DNA of 64,000 nt. Source: Lacipirellula limnantheis. Its GTDB lineage: Bacteria > Planctomycetota > Planctomycetia > Pirellulales > Lacipirellulaceae. The notes under the pieces are model-generated. The model did not search any database, was not told the DNA's origin, and was given only the letters and a program-made list of their open reading frames with translations. The stretch covers positions 4,431,786-4,495,785 of the forward strand of contig NZ_CP036339.1 of assembly GCF_007746075.1 (NCBI RefSeq), in the 5' to 3' direction. Position 1 is the first letter of the stretch, and the number at the start of each line of letters is the position of its first letter. The translations under genes and the position numbers were made by a program. Below are positions 9,170-17,310 of the stretch, one piece after another.

Positions 9170-9239
9170 ATGGGGAATGGCGAATGGGAATGCTAAATGG
9201 GAAAGAGCCTCCCCCATTCCCATTTGGCACTCCCCATTT
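9170..9239. repeat. Inverted repeat, GGGAATGGCGAATGGGAATG family
   Basis: The left arm 9170-9192 (starting ATGGGGAATGGCGAATGG) and right arm 9215-9239 (ending GGCACTCCCCATTT) are imperfect reverse complements about 23 bases long. It sits between two minus-strand genes, downstream of the serine acetyltransferase stop. It may work as a transcription terminator. The wording resembles dispersed intergenic repeats seen in other large bacterial genomes. Confidence 0.7.
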
Positions 9240-9275
9240 GATCATCGCCCGCGCTGGTAGTTGACCGGCGGCTGA

Positions 9276-10235
9276 TCAGATCTGGTAGTTCAGTTCGGGG
9301 CGCATGTCGTCGGGCGTGTCGTGGCGGAGGCGCAAGTTCGGGGTTTCCAGCACGACCGTGGTGTGAGGCGCCACCGTGCGCGTGAGCCAAACGCTGGAGC
9401 CAATCACCGAGTGGTGCCCGACGACGGTCCGCCCGCCCAGGATGGTGGCGTTGGCGTAGACGACGACGCCATCCTCAAGCGTGGGATGCCGTTTCTGTCC
9501 GCGGACGAGTTGGCCGTCTTCATCCGTCGGGAAGCTGAGGGCGCCGAGCGTGACGCCTTGGTAGAGCTTCACATGCTCGCCGATGTGGCTCGTCTCCCCA
9601 ACGACGACGCCAGTGCCGTGATCGATGAAAAAGTAACGGCCGATCGTCGCTCCAGGGTGAATGTCGATGCCAGTGCGGCTATGGGCCCATTCGCTCATCA
9701 TGCGCGGGATGAACGGGATCGACAGCTCGTGCAGCAAATGAGCGAGCCGGTAGACGGTAATCGCCTCAAGGCCAGGATAGCAAAAAATGACTTCTGCGGG
9801 CGATTTGCAGGCGGGATCGCCGTCGTAGGCGGCCTGAACGTCGGTGGCCAGGATCTCACGGATCTCGGGAAGCTGGTCGAGAAACTGAATCGTCTTCGCC
9901 TGGCCGAGCGCCTCGAAATCTTCCGCCGAATCGCAATCGCTCGTCGCGCCGGCGTCGTGCCGAAGCGCGCGGCCGATTTGCGTCGTGAGGCGGTCGTGGA
10001 GACGATCGACCAAATCACCGACGTAGTAACCGATGTTGCCGTGATGAAGTCCCTCGCGGCGACGATAGCCGGGGAACATGATCTCATTAAGTTCGTGAAT
10101 CGCAGCGACGATCTCATCGTAGCGCGGCAGGGGGCAATGATCGAGGTGGTTGATTTTGCCCGAGCGCGCGTACGTGGCGACGATGCGTTCGGTGATGTCC
10201 GGGAGTTGGTCTTTCAGGCGGAAGTCGGTGGCCAT
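9276..10235 (-). CDS. epsC: Serine O-acetyltransferase
   Basis: 319 residues. The N-terminal helical part (about 1-190) leads into a left-handed beta-helix with hexapeptide repeats and the family motif GIDIHPGATIGRYFFIDHGTGVVVGETSHIGEHVKLYQGVTLG, split here only for description around His-Gly-Thr-Gly. Serine acetyltransferase makes O-acetylserine from serine and acetyl-CoA, the first step of cysteine synthesis. It is longer at the N-terminus than E. coli CysE and resembles the EpsC-type enzymes. A short tail (ETPNLRLRHDTPDD) follows. No cysteine synthase gene is adjacent. Family assignment is firm; the choice of symbol between cysE and epsC is by convention. Confidence 0.92.
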   Translation of the reverse strand: MATDFRLKDQLPDITERIVATYARSGKINHLDHCPLPRYDEIVAAIHELNEIMFPGYRRREGLHHGNIGYYVGDLVDRLHDRLTTQIGRALRHDAGATSDCDSAEDFEALGQAKTIQFLDQLPEIREILATDVQAAYDGDPACKSPAEVIFCYPGLEAITVYRLAHLLHELSIPFIPRMMSEWAHSRTGIDIHPGATIGRYFFIDHGTGVVVGETSHIGEHVKLYQGVTLGALSFPTDEDGQLVRGQKRHPTLEDGVVVYANATILGGRTVVGHHSVIGSSVWLTRTVAPHTTVVLETPNLRLRHDTPDDMRPELNYQI

Positions 10236-10840
10236 GGCGGTTTCGCCTCGATGTGCACAAAGTCGGCGAGGGTGGGGCGGTCGGTGCGAAGAAATGGGCT
10301 TCGGACTGACCGAACGGCTGCGTCGATCGCGCAGCGACAGGGCGAGAAGTTCCGCGCTAGGCTGGACTGGTACAGGAGCAACCGGCGGCGGGACTCATCG
10401 GGCTCGGTCCTGGCGGGTGGGTGCGGGATTGGTGAGAGGACAGGGGCCGCTCTCCGGAGGTTATTTCGGCGATCCGGTAATAGCAAGTTTAGCTATTTTA
10501 CCGGCTGTGGGGGTGGGAGGGGAGGAAGACGCCGCAAACGGATGCCCGATGCTGGTTACTAGCTGCAGGCGGAAAGTGCTTGACGTTTAACAGCCCCAGG
10601 CTCCGCCAGGGGGTAGCCCCACGAGGGGCGACGCCAACCGGAATGGTCTCCGAGCCCCTGGCGGAGCCAGGGGCTGAACGGCTGCGGCGCCGATTGGTTT
10701 GCTTGCTCACCCCTCTGGAGAACGAGGCGTTTTGTTTGTCGCAAAATCTGCCAGACGTCGCGTTCCCGCCACGCAAATCGTGATAGGGTTCCATTAGGGC
10801 GCCGACGCTGTGGGGACATGTCACCGAAACGGGGACAGCC
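10236..10840. other. Long intergenic region containing a REP-like doublet
   Basis: 605 bases between the divergent serine acetyltransferase and membrane-protein genes. It contains a double palindrome at 10591-10678 (listed separately) and a short inverted repeat near 10478-10502 (CCGGTAA ... TTTACCGG) around an AT-rich centre, TAGCAAGTTTAGCTA. Open frames here are arginine-rich and unsupported. Confidence 0.55.
10591..10678. repeat. REP-like doublet, AGCCCCTGGCTCCGCCAGGGG family, copy 1
   Basis: Two inverted copies of the same element. The left copy is 10591-10620 (CAGCCCCAGGCTCCGCCAGG...). The right copy 10653-10675 is a perfect hairpin, AGCCCCTGGC-GGA-GCCAGGGGCT. Each half is itself palindromic and the halves face each other. 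The same core recurs at 22806-22893 and 28529-28553. Confidence 0.85.
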
Positions 10841-11236
10841 GTGGGCCCTACGCTAGCCAATTACGACGCGCTCTGGTTGCTCGCGGCGCTGGTGCCGCTG
10901 GGGGTGGCGTGCGCCGCCTGGGCGCTGCAGATGTCCTGCGGCTTTTGCTCGGTCGAACCGCCCGAATTCTGGCATGCGGTGACCACCGTGGTGCTCATTG
11001 CCGTCGCCAATTGCGTCCTGCGACTTGGGCTGCAGATGACTGGTTCAGCCTACGGCATGGGACCGCAGTACTTGATCCCAGCGCTGGCCACCAGTGCGGT
11101 GATCGCGATGGCGTTGCCCACGACGCCGTTCTCGGCGATGACGATCACGGTCGTGCAGATTGCGCTCTGCGTGCTGATTTACTTTGGATTGGCGTGGCTG
11201 CAGGAGTTGATCGTGACGTCGTTCATGATGCTCTGA
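10841..11236 (+). CDS. Hypothetical membrane protein
   Basis: 131 residues from GTG 10841 (GGGGA about 6 bases upstream). Four hydrophobic segments are visible at about residues 10-28, 42-65, 78-95 and 100-125 (for example TVVLIAVANCVLRLGLQM and VVQIALCVLIYFGLAWL), so this is a small integral membrane protein. I recognise no family. Its last 58 bases overlap, in the convergent direction, the 3' end of the dockerin/PEP-CTERM metalloprotease gene. Confidence 0.65.
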   Translation: MGPTLANYDALWLLAALVPLGVACAAWALQMSCGFCSVEPPEFWHAVTTVVLIAVANCVLRLGLQMTGSAYGMGPQYLIPALATSAVIAMALPTTPFSAMTITVVQIALCVLIYFGLAWLQELIVTSFMML

Positions 11237-12420
11237 CGGCGATGCTGCGCCGCGAAGACGAGCAATCCGACGAGCGCTAGCGCCGCAGCGGCCGGTTCCG
11301 GAACGGCGGCGCTGGCTGCCCGAGCCGTGACAATCGCTTCCGGAAGCATCCCCTGAGAGCCGAGGTAGTTGCTGATGATCCAGCCGTCGATGTCGTCGAC
11401 AAACAGGTCGCCATTGGCATCGCCCGGCGTCACGCCGAAGCCGCCGTAACCGCGCTGCCAGATGAGGAAGTCGGCGCCGTCGACGGTTGAATCGCCGTTG
11501 AAATCTGCCGGTAGGCCGAGGAGTTCCGGCGGGACTTGCCAGCCAATGTCGGCGAGGGCGGCGTAGTCGAGCGGGGTAAAAAGCTTGCGTTCGCCGAGGG
11601 TTAGCGACGGGCCTAGAGACGGCTTCGGCTGCGTGCCGGGGAGAAACGGCGGGCTCGTGACGCCAGAGGCCCAGTGCTGGCCGCCGGCGAGCGGCACAGC
11701 GCCGCCGTAGAGCGCGACGGCGTTCGTGCCGACGAAGGCGTTGTCCGCAATGTCGGTCGAGAAGGCATTGGACACGCCAAAGCCGAACAAGTGCGCCAGT
11801 TCGTGGGTAACAACCGTGTAAAAGTCGTAATCATTGAGCGGCGGCTCGACGCCGAGATCGAAATTCCAGTTGCGCGCAATGCCGGCGCTATTTCGAACGT
11901 CGACGGCGATGACGCCGCCCCACGGGGCGAAGTCGAGCGACTGGTCGCCCTGGCCGCGATTGGTCACGGCGTTGCTGAAGTTGGCGGTCGGAGAACCACT
12001 GAAAACGTAATTACCAGGACTCGCCTGACCTAAGGCGGCGCCGGCAAGATCTCTGGCGATCGCGTAGACGATGAGCGTGTCTTGCGGGACGGCCAGATTG
12101 GGGACGTTGTTGAAGGTGTTCGTCGATGGATCGATGAAGCGGGCCGTCCACGAATTGCCGCCGCCAGGCTGGATTGCCGACAGCGTATCTGTAAATGGCG
12201 TGAATGAGCGGGCGGCGAATTCGAGAGTCGACCGCGCGGGTGTTGGATTCTCCGCCGTGCCGAAGAAGCCGAGCGTGTCGTACGAGTAGTCGAATTGGAC
12301 GGTAAGCGCGCTCGCGGGAACCGCGACCAGCGCGACGACGGCCACTGCCCAGGCGACGGCACACCGCTGCAGCACCGTGCTCCGAGGCGGCAGATGAAAT
12401 GCAGGCGGGGGGCGAAGCAT
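11179..12420 (-). CDS. PEP-CTERM and dockerin-bearing HExxH metalloprotease-like protein
   Basis: 413 residues. The signal peptide is residues 1-39. At about 202-213 it carries THELAHLFGFGVSNAF, a HExxHxxGxG zinc-binding motif of matrixin-like peptidases in which the third zinc ligand is not the usual histidine. A dockerin-like segment follows at about 303-350 (DFNGDSTVDGADFLIWQRG, GDANGDLFVDDIDGWI), then VPEPAAAALALVGLLVFAA and an arginine cluster. Unusually, 16 residues (IMNDVTINSCSHANPK) follow the arginine cluster, where such proteins normally stop. That tail is encoded antisense to the membrane-protein gene. Predicted secreted and surface-sorted; proteolytic activity is inferred only. 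Confidence 0.83.
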   Translation of the reverse strand: MLRPPPAFHLPPRSTVLQRCAVAWAVAVVALVAVPASALTVQFDYSYDTLGFFGTAENPTPARSTLEFAARSFTPFTDTLSAIQPGGGNSWTARFIDPSTNTFNNVPNLAVPQDTLIVYAIARDLAGAALGQASPGNYVFSGSPTANFSNAVTNRGQGDQSLDFAPWGGVIAVDVRNSAGIARNWNFDLGVEPPLNDYDFYTVVTHELAHLFGFGVSNAFSTDIADNAFVGTNAVALYGGAVPLAGGQHWASGVTSPPFLPGTQPKPSLGPSLTLGERKLFTPLDYAALADIGWQVPPELLGLPADFNGDSTVDGADFLIWQRGYGGFGVTPGDANGDLFVDDIDGWIISNYLGSQGMLPEAIVTARAASAAVPEPAAAALALVGLLVFAAQHRRQSIMNDVTINSCSHANPK

Positions 12421-12587
12421 GGCGGCGCGTTATTACGACATGAGTGCTGAATCAGCTTTCAGCGTAGTCGCGCAAACCGGCGTCGTCGAGGAATGGGGCG
12501 GTTGGGGCAGTTATTCCGGGTGTAGGCCGCTATTCCGCGATCTTCCGCACACTGTGACAGGGCCTCATTCGGGAATGCCGCCGGGCG

Positions 12588-14678
12588 TCACTCCTCCTCG
12601 TCTTTCAGCTTCGCGTTGCTCATCACCTCCTGCTGGATGTTCCCCGGAACGACGTCGTAGTGGGAGAACTCCATCGTGAAGCTACCCTGTCCCCCCGTCA
12701 TTGACGACAGGGTGCGGGCATAGGTCGTCACCTCCGAGAGCGGAATTTTCGCCTCGACGGTGGTCATGTTGCCGCCTGTCGACTCCATGCCGACCATCTG
12801 TCCGCGCCGCCCGGCCAGGTCGCTGGAGACGTCGCCGACTTTGTCCGCCGGGACGTTGATGTGGACATTGACGATCGGCTCCAAGAGCCCCGGCTTCGCC
12901 TTTTTGAAGATTTCCGCGAAGACCTTGCTCGCGGCTATGCGAAACGCCGTTTCATTGCTGTCGACCGGATGGTCCTTGCCGTAATAGACCTCGACGCAGA
13001 CGTTCTGCACGGGGTAGCCGGCGATGACGCCGCTTTTCACGCGTTCAAGAAATCCCTTCTCAATCGCCGGCATGAAGTTGCCGGGAATCGTGCCGCCGAC
13101 GACCGTGTCGACCCAGAGAAAATTCGCGGCCTTGTGGTAATGGGTGTTTTTCAATTGCGGAAAGCGTTCTTTGCTCGCGAATGCCAGCGGATCGGCGCCT
13201 TCGGGGAAGGGATAAATGCGGGCGTGGATCTCGGCAAACTGCCCGCTGCCGCCCGATTGCTTCTTGTGGCGGTAGCTGCCGTCGGCCTCGGTCTGCACTG
13301 TCTCCCGATAGGGGATTTTGGGCTCGTGCGTTTCGATCTCGACATGGTCGCGACGCTTGAGCCGTTCCTTAGTGAGCAGCAGGTGAAGCTCGCTCATGCC
13401 GGTGAGGACCATTTCCTTCGTCTCGGGATCGTGCTCGAGATGGATCGTCCGATCTTCCTCGGTAATCTTGTGCAACGCGCCCGAGAGCTTCGCCTCGTCG
13501 CCGCGGTTCTTCGGGGCGACGGCCAGCCCGACCATCGGCGTCGGGAAGGTGATCGGCGGCAGCTCGACGTCGCCCACCGTCGTGCCGGTGTGAAGGTCTT
13601 CGCACTTCGCGACGGCGACGATTTCGCCGGGACCGGCGTCGTCAACCGGATGCGTGGCGGCTCCCTGGACCTCCAGCAACGCGCCAAGTTTCACCCCTTT
13701 GCGGGCATCGGCGGTGTGAACCGTCGCGTCGCGTTTCAGCGTCCCGGCGAAAACGCGCAGAAAGCTGAGCCGCTGCACGAACGGATCGATGCGGGTCTTG
13801 AAGACTTGCGCGGCGAGCGGCGCGGACGCGTCGGGTTTGAGCGTCACTTCGTCGCCGTTCAGCATCGCGCGCCGCGCAACCGCCGACGGCGGCAGCGCCG
13901 CCAAAGTCAGCAGGTCGAGCAACTCGGCAATCCCGACGTGCTTTTTCGCCGAGACGCAGACGACGGGCGTCAGCGTCCCCGCCGCGATGGCGTTGACCAT
14001 CAGCTTCGAGAGTTCCTCGTCCGAGGGCATCTCGCCGGCGAAGTAGCGTTCCATCAGCTGTTCATCGACTTCGATGATCGACTCGACGAGCGACTCATGG
14101 ATCGGCCGCGGATCGACGACGGCGCCGTCGACGTTTTGAGGAATCATGAGCGTGTTGATCACGCCTGAGATCGAATCGCCCAGGCCGACGGGAACGTTCA
14201 GCGGGACGCATCCGTTGCCAAAGGCTTCCTTCAGCGAAGCGACCAGACCGGCGAAGTCGATATTGTCGGTATCGAGTTTCGTCAGCACCAGAATTCGCCC
14301 ACAGCCAGCACGCCCTGCTTCGGCCCACGCGCGGCGGGTGTTCACCTTAATCCCCGAGTGGGCGTCGACAGCGATGAGGGCGGTCTCGACGGCCCGGAGG
14401 GCGCCGATCATTTGCCCGACTAGGTCGGGATAGCCGGGCGTGTCGAGAAAGTTGAAATGCCGGCCGGCGTGGTCGAGATGGACGAGCGAAGCCTCGATCG
14501 AGTGCTTGTGGTGCTTCTCTTCTTCGTCGAAATCGCAGACGCTGGTGCCCGCGTCGACGCTCGGGTTTCCTTTGACGGCGCCAGCTTCGACAAGCAGCTG
14601 ATCAATCAGCGTTGTCTTGCCGGCGCTACCGTGGCCGCAGATGGCGATGTTCCTGATGTCCGCAACGTTCTTAACCAT
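12588..14678 (-). CDS. fusA: Elongation factor G-like GTPase (EF-G2 group)
   Basis: 696 residues, full length for EF-G. GTPase motifs: GHGSAGKT at 15-22, DTPGYPD at 79-85 and TKLD at 133-136. The usual EF-G sequences are GHIDAGKT, DTPGHVD and NKMD. The catalytic-type His of DTPGH is Tyr83 here and the NKxD Asn is Thr133, as in the EF-G2/FusA2 subgroup. Domains II-V follow (GGTIPGNFMPAIEKGF in domain IV, GRRGQMVGMESTGGN and MTGGQGSFTMEFSHYD in domain V). It probably binds ribosomes but may not be the housekeeping translocase. GGGGAG lies 7 bases before the ATG. It is downstream of hisA on the same strand. Confidence 0.9.
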   Translation of the reverse strand: MVKNVADIRNIAICGHGSAGKTTLIDQLLVEAGAVKGNPSVDAGTSVCDFDEEEKHHKHSIEASLVHLDHAGRHFNFLDTPGYPDLVGQMIGALRAVETALIAVDAHSGIKVNTRRAWAEAGRAGCGRILVLTKLDTDNIDFAGLVASLKEAFGNGCVPLNVPVGLGDSISGVINTLMIPQNVDGAVVDPRPIHESLVESIIEVDEQLMERYFAGEMPSDEELSKLMVNAIAAGTLTPVVCVSAKKHVGIAELLDLLTLAALPPSAVARRAMLNGDEVTLKPDASAPLAAQVFKTRIDPFVQRLSFLRVFAGTLKRDATVHTADARKGVKLGALLEVQGAATHPVDDAGPGEIVAVAKCEDLHTGTTVGDVELPPITFPTPMVGLAVAPKNRGDEAKLSGALHKITEEDRTIHLEHDPETKEMVLTGMSELHLLLTKERLKRRDHVEIETHEPKIPYRETVQTEADGSYRHKKQSGGSGQFAEIHARIYPFPEGADPLAFASKERFPQLKNTHYHKAANFLWVDTVVGGTIPGNFMPAIEKGFLERVKSGVIAGYPVQNVCVEVYYGKDHPVDSNETAFRIAASKVFAEIFKKAKPGLLEPIVNVHINVPADKVGDVSSDLAGRRGQMVGMESTGGNMTTVEAKIPLSEVTTYARTLSSMTGGQGSFTMEFSHYDVVPGNIQQEVMSNAKLKDEEE

Positions 14679-14808
14679 GACTGGCTCCCCGTTCCTCGAA
14701 AAGAGTAGATGAGTGTCCGGCGACGGCGAATGATCAAGTCTGGGCGGCAGGGCTCCTGGGCTGTCGTCGGGTTGAAGGTGGAAAAGGAAATGAAGCGGTT
14801 AAATGCTC

Positions 14809-14883
14809 AACCGTCAAGGACGCCGAGGTCGCCAAGGGAAGAACATAAATTCTTGTATTTCCTTGGCGTCTTTAGCGGTTCAT
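14809..14883. repeat. Inverted repeat, GACGCC-CCAAGG family
   Basis: The left arm at 14809-14837 (AACCGTCAAGGACGCC ... GCCAAGG) and right arm at 14861-14883 (CCTTGGCGTCTTTAGCGGTT) are imperfect complements around an AT-rich loop. It lies between hisA and the EF-G2-like gene, both minus strand, and would form a stem in either direction. The phrase CTTGGCG-TC-TT-GCGGTT resembles a dispersed intergenic repeat known from other bacterial genomes. Confidence 0.65.
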
Positions 14884-14899
14884 GTTTTTGTATTGTTTC

Positions 14900-15634
14900 T
14901 TAAGTCGGACTGGCGATCGGCGTCTTCGCGGCGGCCAGGGCTTCTTTGAGCGTGAGCGTGCCGGCGTACAACGCGCGGCCAATGATGGCGCTGTGGAGCC
15001 CCGCGGCGGCCAGGTCGGCGACGTCCTGAGCCGTCGTTACGCCCCCGGACGCGACGACGGGAAGACGAACCGACGCCTGCATCTCGCGCATCGCCTCGAC
15101 GTTCGGCCCTTGCAGCATGCCGTCGGTCGCGATGTCGGTGTAGATAATGGCCGCGAGCGGATCGTCGGCGAAGAGCTGCACGAACTCCACCGCCTGGACG
15201 GTGCTTGTCTCGAGCCAGCCGTGAGTGGCGACGAAACCGTCGCGCGCGTCAATTCCCAAGACCAGCTTTCCCGGATACTTCGCGATCATGTCGCGGAACC
15301 ACTCCGGCTGCTTGAGCGCCGAGGTACCCAGGACGACTCGCGATAGCCCAAGTTCCAGCAGCGATTCGATGGTCGCTTCATCGCGGATGCCGCCGCCGAG
15401 CTCGCATTCCATGTCGACCGCCGCGAGGATGGCGCGCACCGCGTCGAGGTTCAGCGGCTTCCCCGCCCGGGCGCCATCGAGATCCACTAGGTGGAGATGC
15501 CTCGCCCCGTCGCGCTGAAAGCCGGCGGCGACGCTCGCCGGATCGTTGGAGAAGACCGTCTCGCGAGCGTAATCGCCCTGTTGCAAGCGAACGCAGCGGC
15601 CGCCTAACAGATCAATTGCGGGCCAAAGCTGCAT
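14900..15634 (-). CDS. hisA: 1-(5-phosphoribosyl)-5-[(5-phosphoribosylamino)methylideneamino]imidazole-4-carboxamide isomerase
   Basis: 244 residues, a complete TIM barrel of HisA length. It catalyses the Amadori rearrangement of ProFAR to PRFAR in histidine synthesis. Catalytic aspartates are Asp8 (PAIDLLGG) and Asp129 (VLGIDARDG). Phosphate-binding loops GGGIRD (80-85) and the C-terminal ASGGV and IIGRALY are present. hisH lies 217 bases upstream on the same strand. Its usual partner hisF is not in the window. Confidence 0.96.
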   Translation of the reverse strand: MQLWPAIDLLGGRCVRLQQGDYARETVFSNDPASVAAGFQRDGARHLHLVDLDGARAGKPLNLDAVRAILAAVDMECELGGGIRDEATIESLLELGLSRVVLGTSALKQPEWFRDMIAKYPGKLVLGIDARDGFVATHGWLETSTVQAVEFVQLFADDPLAAIIYTDIATDGMLQGPNVEAMREMQASVRLPVVASGGVTTAQDVADLAAAGLHSAIIGRALYAGTLTLKEALAAAKTPIASPT

Positions 15635-15851
15635 GGTGGACGACCCCGTTAGCAGGGGTGAGTACTGACGGTCTGACTACCCGAATCATCGCAGAGGGAT
15701 TGGCCAAATTCAAGCGGCTGCCGTGCCTGCGAAGCCGAATAGGCCGCTGATTCGGATGGGCTCGACGCCATCACGCGGCAAGACTTCAACTCTTCGCGGC
15801 ATCCGAGTCTATCCGCCAGATTGGCCAAAACCTGCGGCCTATTCCTCGCAC

Positions 15852-16457
15852 TCAGAACTCCGCGAAGTTCTTTAGCAACTGCAGCCCGGCGGCCTGACTC
15901 TTCTCCGGATGAAACTGCGTCGCGAATAGGTTATCGCGCCAGATCGCCGCACAGAACGGTTCAGGATACGACGCCTCGCCCGCGATCACGCTTACGTCCT
16001 GGGGGACGACGTAGTACGAGTGGACGAAGTAGAAGTGCGCGTCGTCGGCGATGTCTTGGAAGATCGGCGCGGGGCGACATTGCTTGACGTGGTTCCAACC
16101 CATGTGGGGGACCTTGTACTCAGCAGGCACATCGAAGCGGCGAACCTCGCCAGCAATCACTCCCAGGCCTTCGTGCTCGCCGTCCTCGTAGCTGACGTCA
16201 AAGAGCATCTGCAGCCCCAAGCAGATTCCGAGAAACGGCTTGCCCGAGGCGATGGCGGTGCGGATTGGCTCGATCAGTTCGCGGCGGCGAATTTCCGCGA
16301 TCGCGTCGGCGAACGCCCCCACGCCGGGAAGGACCACACGGTCAGCCTGTTCCAACACCCGCGGATCCGACGTGATCGCGGCGGCGTGCCCGACCCGTTC
16401 AAACCCCTTTTGAACGCTGCGGAGATTGCCCATTTGATAGTCGACGATGGCGATCAT
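15852..16457 (-). CDS. hisH: Imidazole glycerol phosphate synthase, glutaminase subunit
   Basis: 201 residues. It is a class I glutamine amidotransferase that supplies ammonia to HisF. The catalytic triad is visible: Cys79 in PFLGICLGLQMLF, and His183 and Glu185 in FHPEKS. The oxyanion-strand motif VVLPGVGAF (41-49) is intact. It lies upstream of hisA on the same strand. Between the two is 217 bases with no supported gene. Start ATG 16457. Confidence 0.96.
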   Translation of the reverse strand: MIAIVDYQMGNLRSVQKGFERVGHAAAITSDPRVLEQADRVVLPGVGAFADAIAEIRRRELIEPIRTAIASGKPFLGICLGLQMLFDVSYEDGEHEGLGVIAGEVRRFDVPAEYKVPHMGWNHVKQCRPAPIFQDIADDAHFYFVHSYYVVPQDVSVIAGEASYPEPFCAAIWRDNLFATQFHPEKSQAAGLQLLKNFAEF

Positions 16458-16639
16458 GGCGGGGGAGTGTTCCGACGTCGGAGGCGAGAGGTTGGTTGGG
16501 GCGGGGACAGGTATGACAGCCTACCTGACCTGTGGGGCAAGGCTCTGGTTCGCGGATCCCTGATTCTAACTCCGCGCGGGGCGTCCATGTAGCCGCGGCT
16601 CAACGAGCCGCCGTCCGTCGCCACGCGCCTGCCGGTTTT

Positions 16640-16677
16640 AACGTCTGGCGAAGCTAGTTCGGCGAACGTCAGACGTT
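16640..16677. promoter_or_regulatory. Inverted repeat upstream of the ribbon-helix-helix gene, possible operator
   Basis: AACGTCTG at 16640-16647 is repeated in inverse as CAGACGTT at 16670-16677. The 22-base spacer contains a further GAA-GCTAG-TTC palindrome. It lies 65 bases before the start of the RHH gene and 183 bases before hisH on the other strand. RHH proteins often bind such repeats at their own promoters. That this one does so is a guess. Confidence 0.4.
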
Positions 16678-16741
16678 TGATGCAACGCCCGCATTTCGTT
16701 CGATGAACAACTCCGGAGACGCTAGCCGCAAGGATGCCGCC

Positions 16742-16981
16742 ATGCACAGACGACCATCGCCCAAAGTTCGCGCCACGTTGTACCTCCCCGAGGATTTGCT
16801 CGACGAGGCTCGCGACGCGGCGGTCTTCCTGGCTGGATATCCTGCGCGGCTGACGCTCACAGGATTGGCGGAGAACGCGTTTCGAGCCGAGCTTGAGCGT
16901 TTGAAATTGCTCTACAACGGCGGCCAGGACTTCCCGCCCCGCGACGCGGATCTCCGCGGCGGGCGTCCCATTGCCGCCTAA
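16742..16981 (+). CDS. Ribbon-helix-helix-like small protein
   Basis: 79 residues from ATG 16742, chosen because AAGGA stands 7 bases upstream; an alternative ATG at 16703 lacks one. The pattern is a short beta strand followed by two helices (KVRATLYLPEDLLDEARDAAVFLAG, then LTLTGLAENAFRAELERLKLL, quoted in part: RATLYLPEDLLDEARD), as in CopG/ParD-type RHH proteins. The tail NGGQDFPPRDADLRGGRPI is proline/glycine-rich. It could be an autoregulator or the DNA-binding half of a toxin-antitoxin pair. The next gene does not look like a toxin. The stop codon TAA is part of the next gene's ribosome binding site. Confidence 0.6.
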   Translation: MHRRPSPKVRATLYLPEDLLDEARDAAVFLAGYPARLTLTGLAENAFRAELERLKLLYNGGQDFPPRDADLRGGRPIAA

Positions 16982-16990
16982 GGAGTGCGC

Positions 16991-17212
16991 ATGGATTCCA
17001 TCACGCCAATTATTCCGTCGCCTTCGACCGGCTGGGGTCGCCTCGCTGCGACGCAAGGCGAACCGGCGGCGGTCGTCAGGTCGCCTGGAAGCGGAAACTC
17101 GCAGCGACGCGAGGACGACGCCGAGCAACTAAAGGCCCGCTTGCTGCGGATGATCGTCTCCAACGAGCAGACGCGCAAAGCCGCGGCCGACGAAGCTCGT
17201 AATGGGCGGTGA
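16991..17212 (+). CDS. Unknown 73-residue protein, coupled to the RHH gene
   Basis: Start at ATG 16991, with TAAGGAG (the upstream stop codon merged into the Shine-Dalgarno sequence) 6 bases before it, so translation is probably linked to the RHH gene. The N-terminal half is Pro/Ser/Gly-rich and likely disordered (MDSITPIIPSPSTGWGRLA). The C-terminal half is a charged helix (DDAEQLKARLLRMIVSNEQT). There is no signal peptide or membrane segment. I do not recognise the family. Confidence 0.6.
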   Translation: MDSITPIIPSPSTGWGRLAATQGEPAAVVRSPGSGNSQRREDDAEQLKARLLRMIVSNEQTRKAAADEARNGR

Positions 17213-17310
17213 GGGGACGATGCGGTCAGCGACCAGCCGCAGGCTGTCAGCTTTCCGCATATCACTGAGACGGAGTGTAGCGACGCATTCTCTCATCTTC
17301 TGAGTACTCG

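Noticed and set aside
12861..14168. A 435-codon open frame antisense to the EF-G-like gene
   Set aside because: Shadow of the G-domain protein; composition is Arg/Asp-rich with no family.
16742..17212. Toxin-antitoxin pair formed by the RHH gene and its neighbour
   Set aside because: The neighbour is a 73-residue Pro/Ser-rich chain with no RelE, MazF or PIN motif, so a classical toxin is not supported.
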